From assembly GCA_013398615.1 (NCBI GenBank), contig VZSR01001685.1:32977077-33041076 (forward strand): DNA of 64,000 nucleotides. The letters are read 5' to 3'. Source of the stretch: Brachypodius melanocephalos. Lineage: Eukaryota > Chordata > Aves > Passeriformes > Pycnonotidae. The notes beneath the pieces were generated by a model, which searched no databases, was not told the origin of the DNA, and saw only the letters and a program-made list of their open reading frames with translations. Below are positions 42,301-51,206 of the stretch, piece after piece (position 1 is the stretch's first letter; each line of letters starts with the position of its first letter). The position numbers and the translations under genes are program-made.

Positions 42301-45300
42301 TGAAGAAGGATGGAAAATATACATGTGGAATTGTTCTGGGAACTTAAAGCACACATAACAGTAAACAAAGCAAATATGGTACAAAACCTGTTGCTATTTT
42401 CACAGCATTTGTGGAGCAAAGCTGCATAAATGCAGAAGGATGCATACTGCCTCACACCTTTCCTCAGATTCCAGCAAATTAAGCACAGCAGCACAAACAG
42501 CAGCAGGGAGAAGGAAATGCTCTGCAGAAGAGCTTCCCTGTTTGCTGCTGCACTACAGGTATATATTTGGATATGTGAGTGAGAGATGAATAAGAAGTGT
42601 TAAAATTACTTTTCCTCATGTCTCTTCTACAGCCTTGGCTGCTCATGGAGATTTGAACAGCAAGAAATCCCTTGGTGCCATCCTCCCTTCTCCAGGCACA
42701 GCTGAAGCCAGTTTTAAAAGGTTGCTGTGGTTGTCCCCTGTCCACCTGGGGATAGGCTTCACGAAGCCATTGCCAGTTTGGTCTGATAACTAAAAGACTG
42801 CCTCTGCTCCCCACTGAGAAGGCAGTGCCAGTGTCAGATACTGGAGCACTAGCTTAAGTGGCACTACAGAAAAATTTTGGCTGGTGGCAGGAGAGATGGC
42901 TGAAAGCCAGCTGACAGAGAAGAGCAGTATCAATCACTGTGCTGGGGAAATCCTCTGAAAATGCTACTGAAGCAAACAGCAACCACTAGTGGCACAGAGG
43001 CAAACAAGACACGAGTGATCCTATTCTCATGGAGAAGAGAAAAAGGCAAACGGCTGAACTGAAGTAATCAACATGAACTTGAACCATGGCACAGGGCAAA
43101 CATGTGGCATGCCGTATGGAAACTCAGAACAAAACAGAAAGCTTGGAACAAAATGAAATTAAAAATCTGCTTCTATTTCAAATTACTCCACTAAACATCT
43201 AACTGAAAATTGTGTTGGAAGTTGATATGACTTTGTGACATGTTGTTCCTTGAAGGCTGCCATTTTTCATCCAAAAAAAGGTATGAAAAATGTTTCAATC
43301 TGGTTACCTTCTATCCAGCAAGGCTAGAAAACATTAAGTTGCAAGCTAAAAAATAACATCACACCATTAGTCAGCAGGAGATAGCTATTCAGCCAGAATC
43401 TATCATAATGTTTTCAACAATCCATATATACCAAATGCCTGGAAAAAGAAGGCCAGCAATCACTCCAAGCATGGATTTTGAGCTTTAAATGCATTTGATA
43501 AATTAATTTTTTTAAAGACAGGCCCCATGCAGCCTCACTTTGTTTACTGTTTGTACATATAATCTACCTCAGAAAGGGTGACCAAATGTCCATCTGCAAA
43601 ACAAATGAGTTTGGAGCACGAGGGCATTCTGTGTTCTGAGGGATCATCTGTTGAACAGCTTCACACTAAAACATCCCTGCAAAAGTACCTAAGCTGTCAA
43701 ATCTAAGACTTAATGAATGACTGTGTTTAAAGAAAAATTCTTCCTGTATAATTTCTAATAAATATGTGAATGAAATCAGGCCAAGAAGAATCAAGAGGAG
43801 TTAAAATGAAGAATCTAGAGCATCTCTCCTATGAGGAAAGATTGAGAGACTGGAGAGTGTTTACCTAGGAGAAAAAGAGTAGGCTCAAGGAGGACTTCTT
43901 TAGTATATATAAATATTTGAAGATAGGGTGCAAAGAGGACAGAGCCAGGCTCTTCTCAGTGATGCCTGTCACAGGACTAGAAGCAACGGGCACACACAGA
44001 AATATGCAAAAAAACTCCCTTCTACTTCTAGGATCGTCAAACACAGGAAGATGTGTTGCAGAGTCCCTATCCTTGGAGATATTTAAAAGCCATCTGAACA
44101 CTGTTCTGGGCAGCCAGCTCTAGGTGGCCCTGCTTGAGCAGGGCAGATGGGTGAGATGACCTCCACTGGTCCCTGTCAACCTTAACCACCTTAATCCTGT
44201 GACAAATGGATGAATTATTACCAGTTATGCAAAACTACATAAGAACAAAAACATCAAGAAGTAATGACAAAAAAACCAAAAAAAACCCCCAAAAAACCCC
44301 CCAAACCAAACCCAAACCACAAAACAAACCAACAAACAAGACAACAACAACAAAACAACAACAACCAAAAAAAACCGCAAACAAAAAAAACCCAAACCCA
44401 CAACACCACTTTTATGTTCATTAGGGCAATATTGGATGATATTTGTCACTAATACACCTTTTTGCCCTGTAGCACATCTAAAAGCATAATAAGACCAGAG
44501 AGCTCACTCCACCAAGCTCAGCTACCAGGCCTAAAGATAGCCCCAAATGGTTACACATAAAACACAAACACATCTGCAAAACTTAAGTTTAAAATTGTAT
44601 CCATAAATTTTCAAACTCCTCCTTTTACATTAAGTTCAGAGAACTGATTTCCATTGGCAAACTCTACAGTGGTATCAGTGAATGACCAGAGAGGGAGCTG
44701 AAACAATCATCAGAGCTAAAGGCAGAGCACAGTCTATTTGTGCTCTCTGTCCTCTAAGGAGTATTACAATCACAGAAACACCTCCTAGCTTATGTAGTTT
44801 ATTTGCCTGCCAGCATGATTCTTCCCTATAATAATTTTTAGTACTTGATTTTGCCAGGTTAAAAGCAATGTGTCTCCAGTAAAGAAAATGAGATTATGAA
44901 CACTCTCCATATTCTGCAGTACCCAATGGCTGATGCTGCTGCAGTGTGTAACGGAGAATGTGCCAAATTGTTCAGACAACACACCAGGCCAAAACTGCCA
45001 AGTCAGCAACGTAACAGTACCTCTGAGTGCTGGACCCCAGTACTAATACTCCTAGCACCTTGCTAATAGCACAGCATCTTCTCCCCTGCTCAAGGCACAG
45101 TTGATCAGTCCTGGCATCTCACAGCTTTGAGAAGTGCAGCTGTGCCATGCAGTAGTCATGAGCAAGAAACAGCACAAGCTGTGGAAGAGTGGAAAGTAAT
45201 TATTTGAGCCTCCTGCTTAAATAAAGCTTTACACCCGCCCTGGTCTCTCCAGGGATCCTGTTGATCATCACATTTTCACCCTGTAGAGGATTTCAAAAAA

Positions 45301-46744
45301 CAACTCCAACCATGGTCACCTGAAAGTGTTCACAAAAAATACTCAAAAAAGCAACCCTAAAGGTAGTTGAAAAACAAGTGACCATGATGAAAAACAAGTG
45401 GAGAAAATGCCAAAAAGCTGATACAAATAATCCTCTATCCAAGCAGCCAGTTACATAGGATGAGTTGTCCCAAAAACAAGCTGCAGGGCTCCCATTTCTC
45501 ATCAAACACATTTGGGTGCAATATTTGTGGTGTCATCTTCTACTGGATAACAGTTTTCTTGCAAGGTTTTCTACACAAAACCTAAAAAATCCAAAAGCAG
45601 AGAGTTCGTATTTTTAAACATTTTTCTATTGTATCTGCTTCTCATCCAGAAAGGCACTCACAAGCTTTCAGCCATGTTTCTCATAGAATGAGCCTAGGAA
45701 ATCAGCCACACAAACTGCCCCAGATTAGGAAACATAGACCACTTCACACCTATCTAAAACAAATAAAATACAAAATAATCCCTTACAAAATAATGACGAT
45801 AAGTTAAAAAGACCACTAAAGAGTTATATTACAACAATCAGGCAGCACTTAAAAAAAAAAAGATACATATATGTTCACATAACCCTAGGTCTTTCACTGT
45901 GAGAATGCACATTGTAAACAACCTTTTTGTTCCCCAGACACTTGTTGTTCTCTGCATATTTAAACAGGTGTGTGTGCTTAGCAACTGTAAAACAAAAGTA
46001 ATTTACTTAAATAACTGTGTAGAGATTAAGGTACTTCATTTTATATATAAACTTTCAAAATACTGTGACTCTTTTATATTATTTAACATACAGAGACAGA
46101 ATCCTCATATACGGATTTCAAAAATAACTCACCTTTGCATTTAAGCAAAGAAAGGGGAATTTGCATTTGCTGTGTGAAGGTACACGTGTGCATGTACATA
46201 CTTTGTATACATGTTACCTACATATGTACTAGATAAGAACAGAAAAAAATCCTAAGGAAAAAAATAAACATGTTTAAAATATCCATTAGTGTGACAGTAA
46301 ATACAGTTATATAATGCAAAGGTCTGTAATGTTCAGTGTATCAAAAATTGTTATGAATGAGGAAAGTTACCTTGTTAGAAATGTCCACACGTGACATTAG
46401 AGAAAATCAGGAAAATCAGGAAAGTTCCAACAGTTCAGAAACATTGTGAAGCTACTTCACTGCAGTATGTCACCAGTGTTTCCAAACACACAGTATACAC
46501 TTTTTCTGAAGTCACTCAAAATACGGTCTTCATAAAGCTGAATGAATTACTCAACAGCATTTACAAAATGAAGTTTTTCAAGAGGAGTGCTACATTTACT
46601 AGTGGGCCTGGCTGGTGGGAAAAAAAAAAAAAAACCACATTGTTTTTATTTTAAGCACACAAATTTTTCTTTCAAACTCTTACCTATTTGTTTCCTGTAC
46701 TGGTCAACAGGAGTCCTCGATGTAGAGGCATCTTTTCTACCCAT
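9241..46744 (-). CDS. TRIQK: TRIQK, triple QxxK/R motif-containing small membrane protein (three coding exons)
   Basis: The CDS is the join of 46744..46684, 19497..19412 and 9354..9241 on the minus strand (261 nt, 86 codons plus TAG). Junction phases are 1 and 0, and every intron edge seen is GT-AG. The protein starts MGRKDA. Around residues 14-26 it has three overlapping QxxK motifs (QYRK, QIGK, QDYK), the signature that names the family. A basic Lys/Arg/Ala stretch follows (about 27-49), then one hydrophobic helix (about 52-71, containing LAFYAFFYL) and an acidic C-terminus (DLDLDPDEN). The length equals that of known vertebrate TRIQK. Known of the family: a single-pass ER membrane protein proposed to affect cell growth and morphology; its molecular role is unclear. 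Residues 7-11 (STSRT, by my reading) differ from the mammalian protein as I remember it; the rest matches closely. No frameshift or stop is visible, so the gene looks functional. Confidence 0.96.
10141..10205. repeat. AT-rich (TTTA/TTAT)n tract
   Basis: Imperfect repeats of TTTAT, TATTTATTT and TTTCTTT words over about 65 bases. It is simple sequence only. Confidence 0.75.
11903..11962. repeat. imperfect 34-bp tandem duplication
   Basis: The 14-mer CATTAGGAACTGGG occurs at 11915-11928 and again at 11949-11962. Both copies are preceded by a TTTCCTT word, so a unit of about 34 bases has been duplicated in tandem and has slightly diverged. Confidence 0.75.
14930..14951. repeat. tandem 11-mer, two copies
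   Basis: TTTGCAAGTAC occurs twice back to back (14930-14940 and 14941-14951). It is a minimal tandem duplication. Confidence 0.8.
16483..16512. repeat. 17-bp period direct duplication
   Basis: TTTCTTATTACCA occurs at 16483-16495 and 16500-16512. It lies just upstream of the LINE ORF1 remnant, but it is internal to one flank and is not shown to be a target-site duplication. Confidence 0.75.
16530..17045 (+). pseudogene. decayed CR1-type LINE ORF1 with GDS (esterase-like) motif
   Basis: Conceptual reading in more than one frame gives NRYEALESEDQGDEDPSK (from about 16635). A frameshift near 16750 leads to KKGRTVIIGDSILRGMEDP, then stops, then CLGEITNKLPSLALPTDYC and later IKRDLRALGQLVKGS and IVFFSFLPV (to about 17030). 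The order is a disordered head, a VIGDS block, an LP-rich block and an IKxDxxALG block. It matches the ORF1 product of avian CR1-like non-LTR retrotransposons, which carry an SGNH/GDSL-hydrolase-like domain. I see no histidine-containing C-terminal block, and the sequence after ~17045 is not recognisable. The copy is dead (at least one frameshift, several stops) and antisense to TRIQK. The family call is from memory of motif order; a related jockey-clade LINE is the main alternative. Confidence 0.65.
17743..17870. repeat. G/T-rich low-complexity tract with G-runs
   Basis: Four G-runs (17749-17752, 17759-17764, 17770-17773, 17806-17809) are separated by T-rich loops, followed by (TTTTTG)n and a T-run to about 17867. 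The first three runs are closely spaced; the fourth needs a 32-nt loop, so any G-quadruplex would be imperfect. The G-rich strand is the TRIQK template strand. Confidence 0.8.
19412..19497 (-). CDS. TRIQK: TRIQK middle coding exon (codon 21 to 49)
   Basis: This 86-nt exon is flanked on the minus strand by acceptor CTCTAG and donor GTAGAG. It opens with GG, completing the glycine codon begun in the 46.7-kb exon, and then reads 28 full codons. They start KQDYKKTRPVLRATRLKAEA and end in TALGIK at a phase-0 junction. This is the basic linker between the QxxK repeats and the membrane helix. The other two frames are not needed to explain it, and the match to TRIQK is close along the whole exon. Confidence 0.95.
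23004..23207 (-). pseudogene. possible LINE ORF1 coiled-coil remnant
   Basis: A 67-codon minus-strand frame has a protein-like composition (Lys, Glu, Arg and Gln-rich) and a leucine spacing (SERQRLLQALNGKVDDLW) suggestive of a short coiled coil. This resembles the helical part upstream of the esterase-like domain in LINE ORF1 proteins. It has no splice context and ends at a stop. I do not recognise a cellular gene. Chance is a real alternative. Confidence 0.25.
25935..26345 (-). mobile_element. CR1 LINE fragment, old and diverged
   Basis: The plus strand reads the complement of a CR1 3' region in the expected order: a GATTCCACAACC block, CACTCTTCCCAACATTTGGCCA, a TTGTCCTACCATTG block, AGACAGCAGTAACATCTCAG, then CAGCTCTCTCAGCCTTTTCTG and CACTCCAGTATGTTCATG. 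The many mismatches indicate an older copy than the others here. The extreme 3' end is missing or too diverged to see. It lies in the same sense as TRIQK. Boundaries are approximate. Confidence 0.8.
28596..28877 (+). mobile_element. CR1 LINE, 5'-truncated 3' end
   Basis: Ordered CR1 landmarks: TTTACAAGAGCATGTAGTAA, GTAGGTTTAGATTAGATATT, GTGAGGCACTGGAAGAGGTT, GCCCAGAGAAGCTGTGGATG, CCCCATCCCTGGAAGTGTTT, then CCATTCTATGATTCTGTGA at the end. It is the best preserved of the tails in this window. It is antisense to TRIQK. Confidence 0.95.
32800..32819. repeat. perfect 8-bp inverted repeat with AATAAA in the loop region
   Basis: AGAGTTTA (32800-32807) and TAAACTCT (32812-32819) flank TTTG. On the minus strand the centre contains AATAAA. 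The ~230 bases to the left are GC-richer than the surroundings and may be a fragment of an LTR, but no terminal repeats were identified. Confidence 0.7.
33022..33052. repeat. (GATA/GACA)n imperfect microsatellite
   Basis: Seven to eight tetranucleotide units of AGAT, AGAC and AGGT type. GATA/GACA mixtures are common in vertebrates and often polymorphic. Confidence 0.85.
34617..34641. repeat. perfect 10-bp inverted repeat, 5-nt loop
   Basis: AACTGATCAT (34617-34626), loop AGAAA, ATGATCAGTT (34632-34641). It is followed 28 bases on by a G/T-rich tract. No mobile-element ends are recognised. Confidence 0.85.
34669..34712. repeat. G/T-rich low-complexity tract
   Basis: G6, T6, GGG and then TTTTTGG / GGTTTG / TTTTG words. 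It is the same kind of tract as at 17.74 kb, in the same orientation. Confidence 0.75.
41533..41551. repeat. perfect 8-bp inverted repeat, 3-nt loop
   Basis: CTCCAGCT, GGT, AGCTGGAG. It lies in a locally GC-richer stretch (41.5-42.05 kb) that is otherwise unrecognised. Confidence 0.8.
43800..44203 (+). mobile_element. CR1 LINE, 3' end of a second subfamily
   Basis: Ordered landmarks: GAGCATCTCTCCTATGAGGA, AGGGTGCAAAGAGGACAGAG, CCAGGCTCTTCTCAGTGATG, CAGAGTCCCTATCCTTGGAG, ATATTTAAAAGCCATCTG, then CAGCTCTAGGTGGCCCTGCT and a TTGAGCAGGG block. The 3' block (TGACCTCCA...CCTTAACCACC) differs from the copies at 6.56 and 28.6 kb and shares its type with the 54.7-kb fragment, so at least two CR1 subfamilies are present. 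It is antisense to TRIQK. Confidence 0.92.
44262..44403. repeat. A/C-rich low-complexity tract
   Basis: About 140 bases built almost only of A and C: C5 and C6 runs (44286-44290, 44297-44302), CCC triplets (44311, 44391, 44397) and (CAA)n. Its complement is G/T-rich on the TRIQK sense strand, so any G-quadruplex would form in the nascent RNA. The open frames across it are composition artefacts. Confidence 0.85.
45000..45285 (+). other. possible LTR-like fragment (weak)
   Basis: A locally GC-richer stretch has CTTAAATAAAGCTTTAC (AATAAA at 45220-45225) and then CACCCGCCCTGGTCTCTCC, ending near GTTGATCATCACA. The arrangement of a poly(A) signal ~50 bases before a CA end resembles the R-U5 part of a retroviral-type LTR. 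No paired LTR, primer site or internal ORF is visible. Chance is quite possible. Confidence 0.2.
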
Positions 46745-46764
46745 TGTTTTCAATCCAGAAATCA
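46684..46764 (-). CDS. TRIQK: TRIQK first coding exon (20 nt 5' UTR + codons 1-20 and first base of codon 21)
   Basis: Read on the minus strand, the acceptor is a T22 run followed by CCGATACTGACAG, and the exon opens at 46764. The ATG is at 46744..46742 in the context AACAATGGG (A at -3, G at +4), a strong Kozak match. The exon encodes MGRKDASTSRTPVDQYRKQI and ends with the first G of a glycine codon before the donor GTAAGAG at 46683. The first two QxxK motifs start here, and the third is completed in the next exon. The acceptor position is inferred from the AG nearest the T-tract; the coding part and donor are clear. Only the ATG-to-46684 portion is translated. Confidence 0.93.
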
Positions 46765-46777
46765 CTGTCAGTATCGG

Positions 46778-46799
46778 AAAAAAAAAAAAAAAAAAAAAA
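46778..46799. repeat. A22 homopolymer = T22 tract at the TRIQK splice acceptor
   Basis: Twenty-two consecutive A on the plus strand. On the TRIQK sense strand this is a T22 run starting 35 bases and ending 14 bases upstream of the exon edge at 46764, where it serves as the polypyrimidine tract. Confidence 0.9.
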
Positions 46800-46993
46800 G
46801 AAACCAAAACAAAAACAACAATATTATTCCTAAATAAATTACAAACAAAATTAATTGTTTATAACATCAGAATAATGGTAACAAGCAACATTTACATGAT
46901 TATACACAAAGCCATAAGCCTTCCCGGCGTACAATGAGACACTGGAGTTAATCATCACTATTCTGAAGACTATTAGATACATTCTAAACATAC

Positions 46994-47033
46994 CTTTTTC
47001 TCCATTGCATGGGTTATTAACATTACAGAATGC
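46994..47033 (-). other. TRIQK: candidate 40-nt noncoding 5' exon of TRIQK with upstream ATGs
   Basis: On the minus strand a long pyrimidine tract (CCTTTCTTTTTTCTTTATTT and on to CTAACAG at 47034) precedes GCATTCTGTAATG. The segment ends GGAGAAAAAG at 46994, followed by the donor GTATGT. It sits 229 bases upstream of the ATG exon. If joined to 46764, an ATG inside it gives a 10-codon uORF that stops at the TGA opening the next exon. A second ATG gives a frame that overlaps the main start and stops at 46739..46737. The evidence is splice-site quality and position only; a pseudo-exon is the alternative. Confidence 0.4.
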
Positions 47034-47989
47034 CTGTTAGTTTGAATGAAAATAAAGAAAAAAGAAAGGATTTAAACTGATTGCACTGTAATTCAGCATT
47101 TGGTACCACTGAATCACATTCCCATGTAATTTATTTCTTCAGTTAATCAGGGAATGAATGTATTGTGAGCTGCTGCCATTATTGAAAATACATTTACACC
47201 ACACACAGGAGTTAGAGGCAGGACTAGCCTGTGTGCATCCACAGGTGAAATTGCTCAGGAAACCCACCTGCAGACACAGCCCTCCAGCCACCTTGAGAAA
47301 AGAGAGGAGCAGATAGCACAGCAACCCCACACTCTCCTATCTTCCTGCCATGGGCTCTAGGTATCTGTGAATGAAAAGGAAGTGGACAACAAAAGCAGAG
47401 TTGGGGCTGTATGCATGTTACACCTCTCATGCATGGTATTGATAGTTTAAATCTCCTTCATTGCATTTAAGTAACAACCATCCTGACTCTTGAATGGGAT
47501 TTTCATGTTGCACAGTCATGTTGCACACCTCCTTACAAGGAGGTGACACTAGGATTGCACATGGAACTGCATAATCATTCATACAAAGACGTTCTTTCTC
47601 GTATATTAATGCTTCCACACCATTCATGTAACTGAACAAGCATCATCTGAACAGTCCTCTAGCAAATTTCTGATCTATCTTTTAACATGCAAAACCTTAT
47701 GGTTTCATATTCATCCCACACAGGGCTGCCATACAAGTGGCAGATTCTACAAACATGCTCATTTCACCTCTTTTTCTCTGGTTAAGAAATAACTCTTACA
47801 GTCATGCTTATTGCTCAAAACACTGGGATTGAACCATTTTGGCTGGGCTGAAGACATTACTCCTCACAGAGATGATAAGCCCCACCATCTGACTGCCTTT
47901 ACAAGTGTCCCAACATCAACACTCACACTTCATGAGAGGACTGACGTTTTCAAGAAGTGTCAGATTTACTATTCAAGCACAGAAGACGC

Positions 47990-48290
47990 ACAGCAGCCAA
48001 CCCCTGCCTTTTCCCAACTGGCCCTGGTGAGCACCATGCCAAGGGCAAACTTTGGCTGAATCATCCTGGGTAGCCACAAACCATGTGCAGATTGTGCACA
48101 TATGGCTGTGGAGTATCTGCAAGAGTTGTACTTTTCTGTTAGGCATAACCAGCTGTGCTACAGCAAGACGAGCGTCCCTGGTCGCTGCCAAGGCACGCTT
48201 CCTGGGAAGTGCAGCCCTGGAAGGCACTGAGATGCCAGATCACGACCCAAAAAGCATGCCATGGCACTGCTGAACACTACTGCCAACATC
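47990..48290. other. unexplained GC/CpG-richer patch
   Basis: The patch is richer in GC and CpG than the flanks (AGACGAGCGTCCCTGGTCG, AAGGCACGCTTCCTGG, ATCACGACCC) and has palindromic words such as TGCACATATG. No coding frame or known repeat is recognised. It could be a repeat of a family I do not know, a regulatory element or a 5' UTR exon. Confidence 0.4.
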
Positions 48291-49809
48291 CCAAATTTAA
48301 AGCTTCAAACATGATTTAAAATACAGCTGCAGAAATGAGGCCCACTAGTTATTTGTGCATTTTAAAACTGTAAAGTTTATTATTTTACATCTTGTCTGTT
48401 CTATAGGAATTACTGACATTTAATGTCAAGTAACAAATCCAGGCTCCTTAATTTCATTTGTGGGATACATGGCATAAAATGAACTTGGATGCTCCAAAGT
48501 CAGCAACCTTTTTTAAAATGTACTCAGGAATAATGGCAAGGTAGAGAGGAGTACCACCAATAATCTGAACTGAAAATTCAATTAGTGTTCAAATTTTTCC
48601 ATACATTACTTTGGCTGAATTCAGAGAATACTCCCCGTTTTACGTAAAACACGTTAGCAGTGAACTGTAATTCACTGGGTTGTGTTTCTTTCCCCCTCTA
48701 TTATGCTTCACAGAAATTCTCTAGACTGGGTTGTATTTCATAACATTCATATCATCATAATTAGAATGGAAAAATAGAAGCACTGTTTGAAATTTCAGCT
48801 AATTGAGGAGGTAACAGATACATTTTTACACTGCAAAACTAATTCTTGGCTTTTTTATGCCACTGTTAAGAGACTGTTTTGACTTGCCTTTTGCAATTTC
48901 CAGTCTACTAATGGTTTATAACAAAACATCAGCTGTGAAAGATGTATGCAGTTTTAACAATGCCAGTAAAACAGAAGAAGAAAACACATGCAAAAATTAT
49001 TTCCTGACTTATACCACAGAGATGCTTGCGTTTGCCTGCATGGCTCAGTGTCACCAACTCTCTCATCTAGAACCTCGCGTCCTCTTTGTTCTTCAAAGAG
49101 ATGCAGTAATCATCATTCATTTCCACTGCTTTGATGGTTATGTAGCAAATGCCTGAGAAACCCACGGAGACACTGGCACACAGAGCCCACTGTCTAATAA
49201 GATAGCTATTTGCATAGAAGATCAGCCACAATTTAGAATGCATTGTGATAGATGTGGAAAGAGAGTAACAGATCTATATTAGCATGTACGAATCTGAGAT
49301 TGTTTTCACAATTTAATTCCTTGGGGACTAAGACTCATCACCTTCTCTTGTAAAGAATCCCACATTCCCCAAAGAGGCAACTTGCCATGAGCTAGACTTA
49401 AACTAAAATATGGATTAATAAGAAGTAATATTTATTATTTATGAACCTTGCTGTAGGAGTGGTTTTCAATGCAACTTTCTAACCTTTTCTTGATTACGAA
49501 AAAGCCTGAAACCTTTTTGAGTTACAAAACTAATTCTTCCCATTTAAAATAGGAGTGGTCATCCTACAATAATTGATCATTTTTACTGTAAAAGAAATTT
49601 ACATTCAGGTCTCTGACCCTTTTCCTGCTTCTGACATCAGCAAATGGAGGATCTGGGTTCTCCTGCATTTCTTTGCCAAACCAAAGAGATAGGCAGCACA
49701 CCATGCTGCATGCATCCCAAACAGCCTTCAAGTCCCTGGAGTTTTAACGACTACATAACCATTTAAAAACACTTGTAAAGGAGCTTGTCACTGCTCTTTT
49801 CCCTGGCTA

Positions 49810-49836
49810 CTGAAATTACTTGAAAAGTAATTTCAG
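49810..49836. repeat. perfect 12-bp inverted repeat, 3-nt loop
   Basis: CTGAAATTACTT, GAA, AAGTAATTTCAG. It is the tightest perfect hairpin noticed in the window. There are no recognisable transposon ends around it. Confidence 0.85.
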
Positions 49837-51206
49837 ATAATATGAAAGCAATGTGAGCCATCCTGAACTTTCAAGCTTTTATAGAAGATTGTTTTAAGAA
49901 AACAAAGGGAGGACTCAATGAATGATTTTGTATTTATTTCTGGTTCAGAGATACTATAAGATTAAAAGACATCTTTGTGTGGTACCCTTCACTGTTCTTT
50001 CACTCCCTTTGGCTTCCCCTCTAGTAATTCACCCTTGGAAGTTACACATGCAGAGAAACACACAACTTTGTTTTTCTCCTCTTTTACTCCTAAGCAGTGG
50101 CTGATAATAATTAAAACAATAAGTTGCTTATTATCACTTCTAACTGTCAATAGCATTTTGTGAGATTAAAACCAGTCCTAAATGTCCATTCAAGGTCTGG
50201 CTACACTTTAAATCCCAATTCACCGTTCTTGATGTATACACAGCATCTTCTACACCAATTAAAAAAACTGAAGCAATTACTGTAATGAAATAGAAACTTA
50301 CTATGGATGACTTTAGAAATACTAATAAAAAATAAGAATATGATCTATATATTCAGAGATTGCACTTTGTACATTATTGGTGCGATACAAATGATTAATA
50401 ACAGTGATAAGCCTCAAAATGTAAATCAGTGAACACTCAAAAGGTATGCATATCTGCATGTGTACAAACTTTCTTAGCAGTAATATTTGATATAATGTCT
50501 GCACTCTTCAACAGTAGGTTGCCTAAATATTAACAGTGGGCACATTAAAGAAATAATCAATGAAATTACTGGTTTTGTAGCTGAAATACAGTTAGTCAGC
50601 TGAGAGAAAAGCAAGTAAAATTTCAGGACAGAAAAGAACCAGAACTACAAAACGTAAAGCTACTGGACCAAGTCTTTGGCATCTGTATATATGCAGAAGT
50701 TCCTCACTTTTAATTGCAAATAGATATCTACCTTAAACAAAACTCCTTTTTCGTTTGTTTTGTTGGATGTAATGCAAGCTGATCATCTGAACTCATGAAT
50801 CAAGTAGTTTTTAACATGATTCAAAGGTGCTATGAAGGAACTGGTCTTCTCCCAGTTAACTCCACAGCTGATAGTTTAAAAACTAAGAGATATCAAGATT
50901 TACAAGAGAGCAAAAACAGCCTTTTATCCACCTCAGGTAAAATTCAAGGAGCACACCAAATCATCTGCAAGTTATCCCAAAGAACTGGTAGCACTACATT
51001 TAAAGTGGGAAGCCATCTGCATGTAGGTATTTTGGAAATTGTTGCTGCTGGTTATTATAATTGGGTTTTTTTTGTTGTACCGCTGAAGTACAGTAACTAA
51101 AGTCTGTCAACACAGCAGTGGAAGCAGCCTGCAGCCAAAATTGCTAAAATAATGTAGATTAATTATTTAACCATACTACCGCCAAGAAAAAGAATTTTAA
51201 ATTCTT

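Larger units (their letters stand above)
19498..46683 (-). other. TRIQK: TRIQK intron between first and middle coding exons (~27 kb)
   Basis: The intron is bounded by GTAAGAG at 46683 and CTCTAG at 19498 (minus strand). It holds three CR1 fragments (25.9, 28.6, 43.8 kb), a short LINE-like ORF remnant (23.0 kb), G/T- or A/C-rich tracts (34.67, 44.26 kb), hairpins (32.80, 34.62, 41.53 kb) and a GATA-type microsatellite (33.02 kb). The longest open frame of the window (39034-39531, plus strand) lies here without any recognisable feature. Otherwise it is AT-rich, unannotated intronic DNA. Confidence 0.85.

Noticed and set aside
43865..44123. Open frames on both strands
   Set aside because: They lie inside the CR1 copy and are not CR1 RT coding; chance frames in repeat DNA.
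44206..44452. Lys/Pro/Gln/Asn-rich and Phe/Val/Gly-rich open frames
   Set aside because: They arise from the A/C-rich simple tract, which rarely makes stops.
47973..48273. Open frames over the CpG-bearing patch
   Set aside because: Overlapping frames on both strands without any domain; the patch itself is kept as an unexplained element instead.
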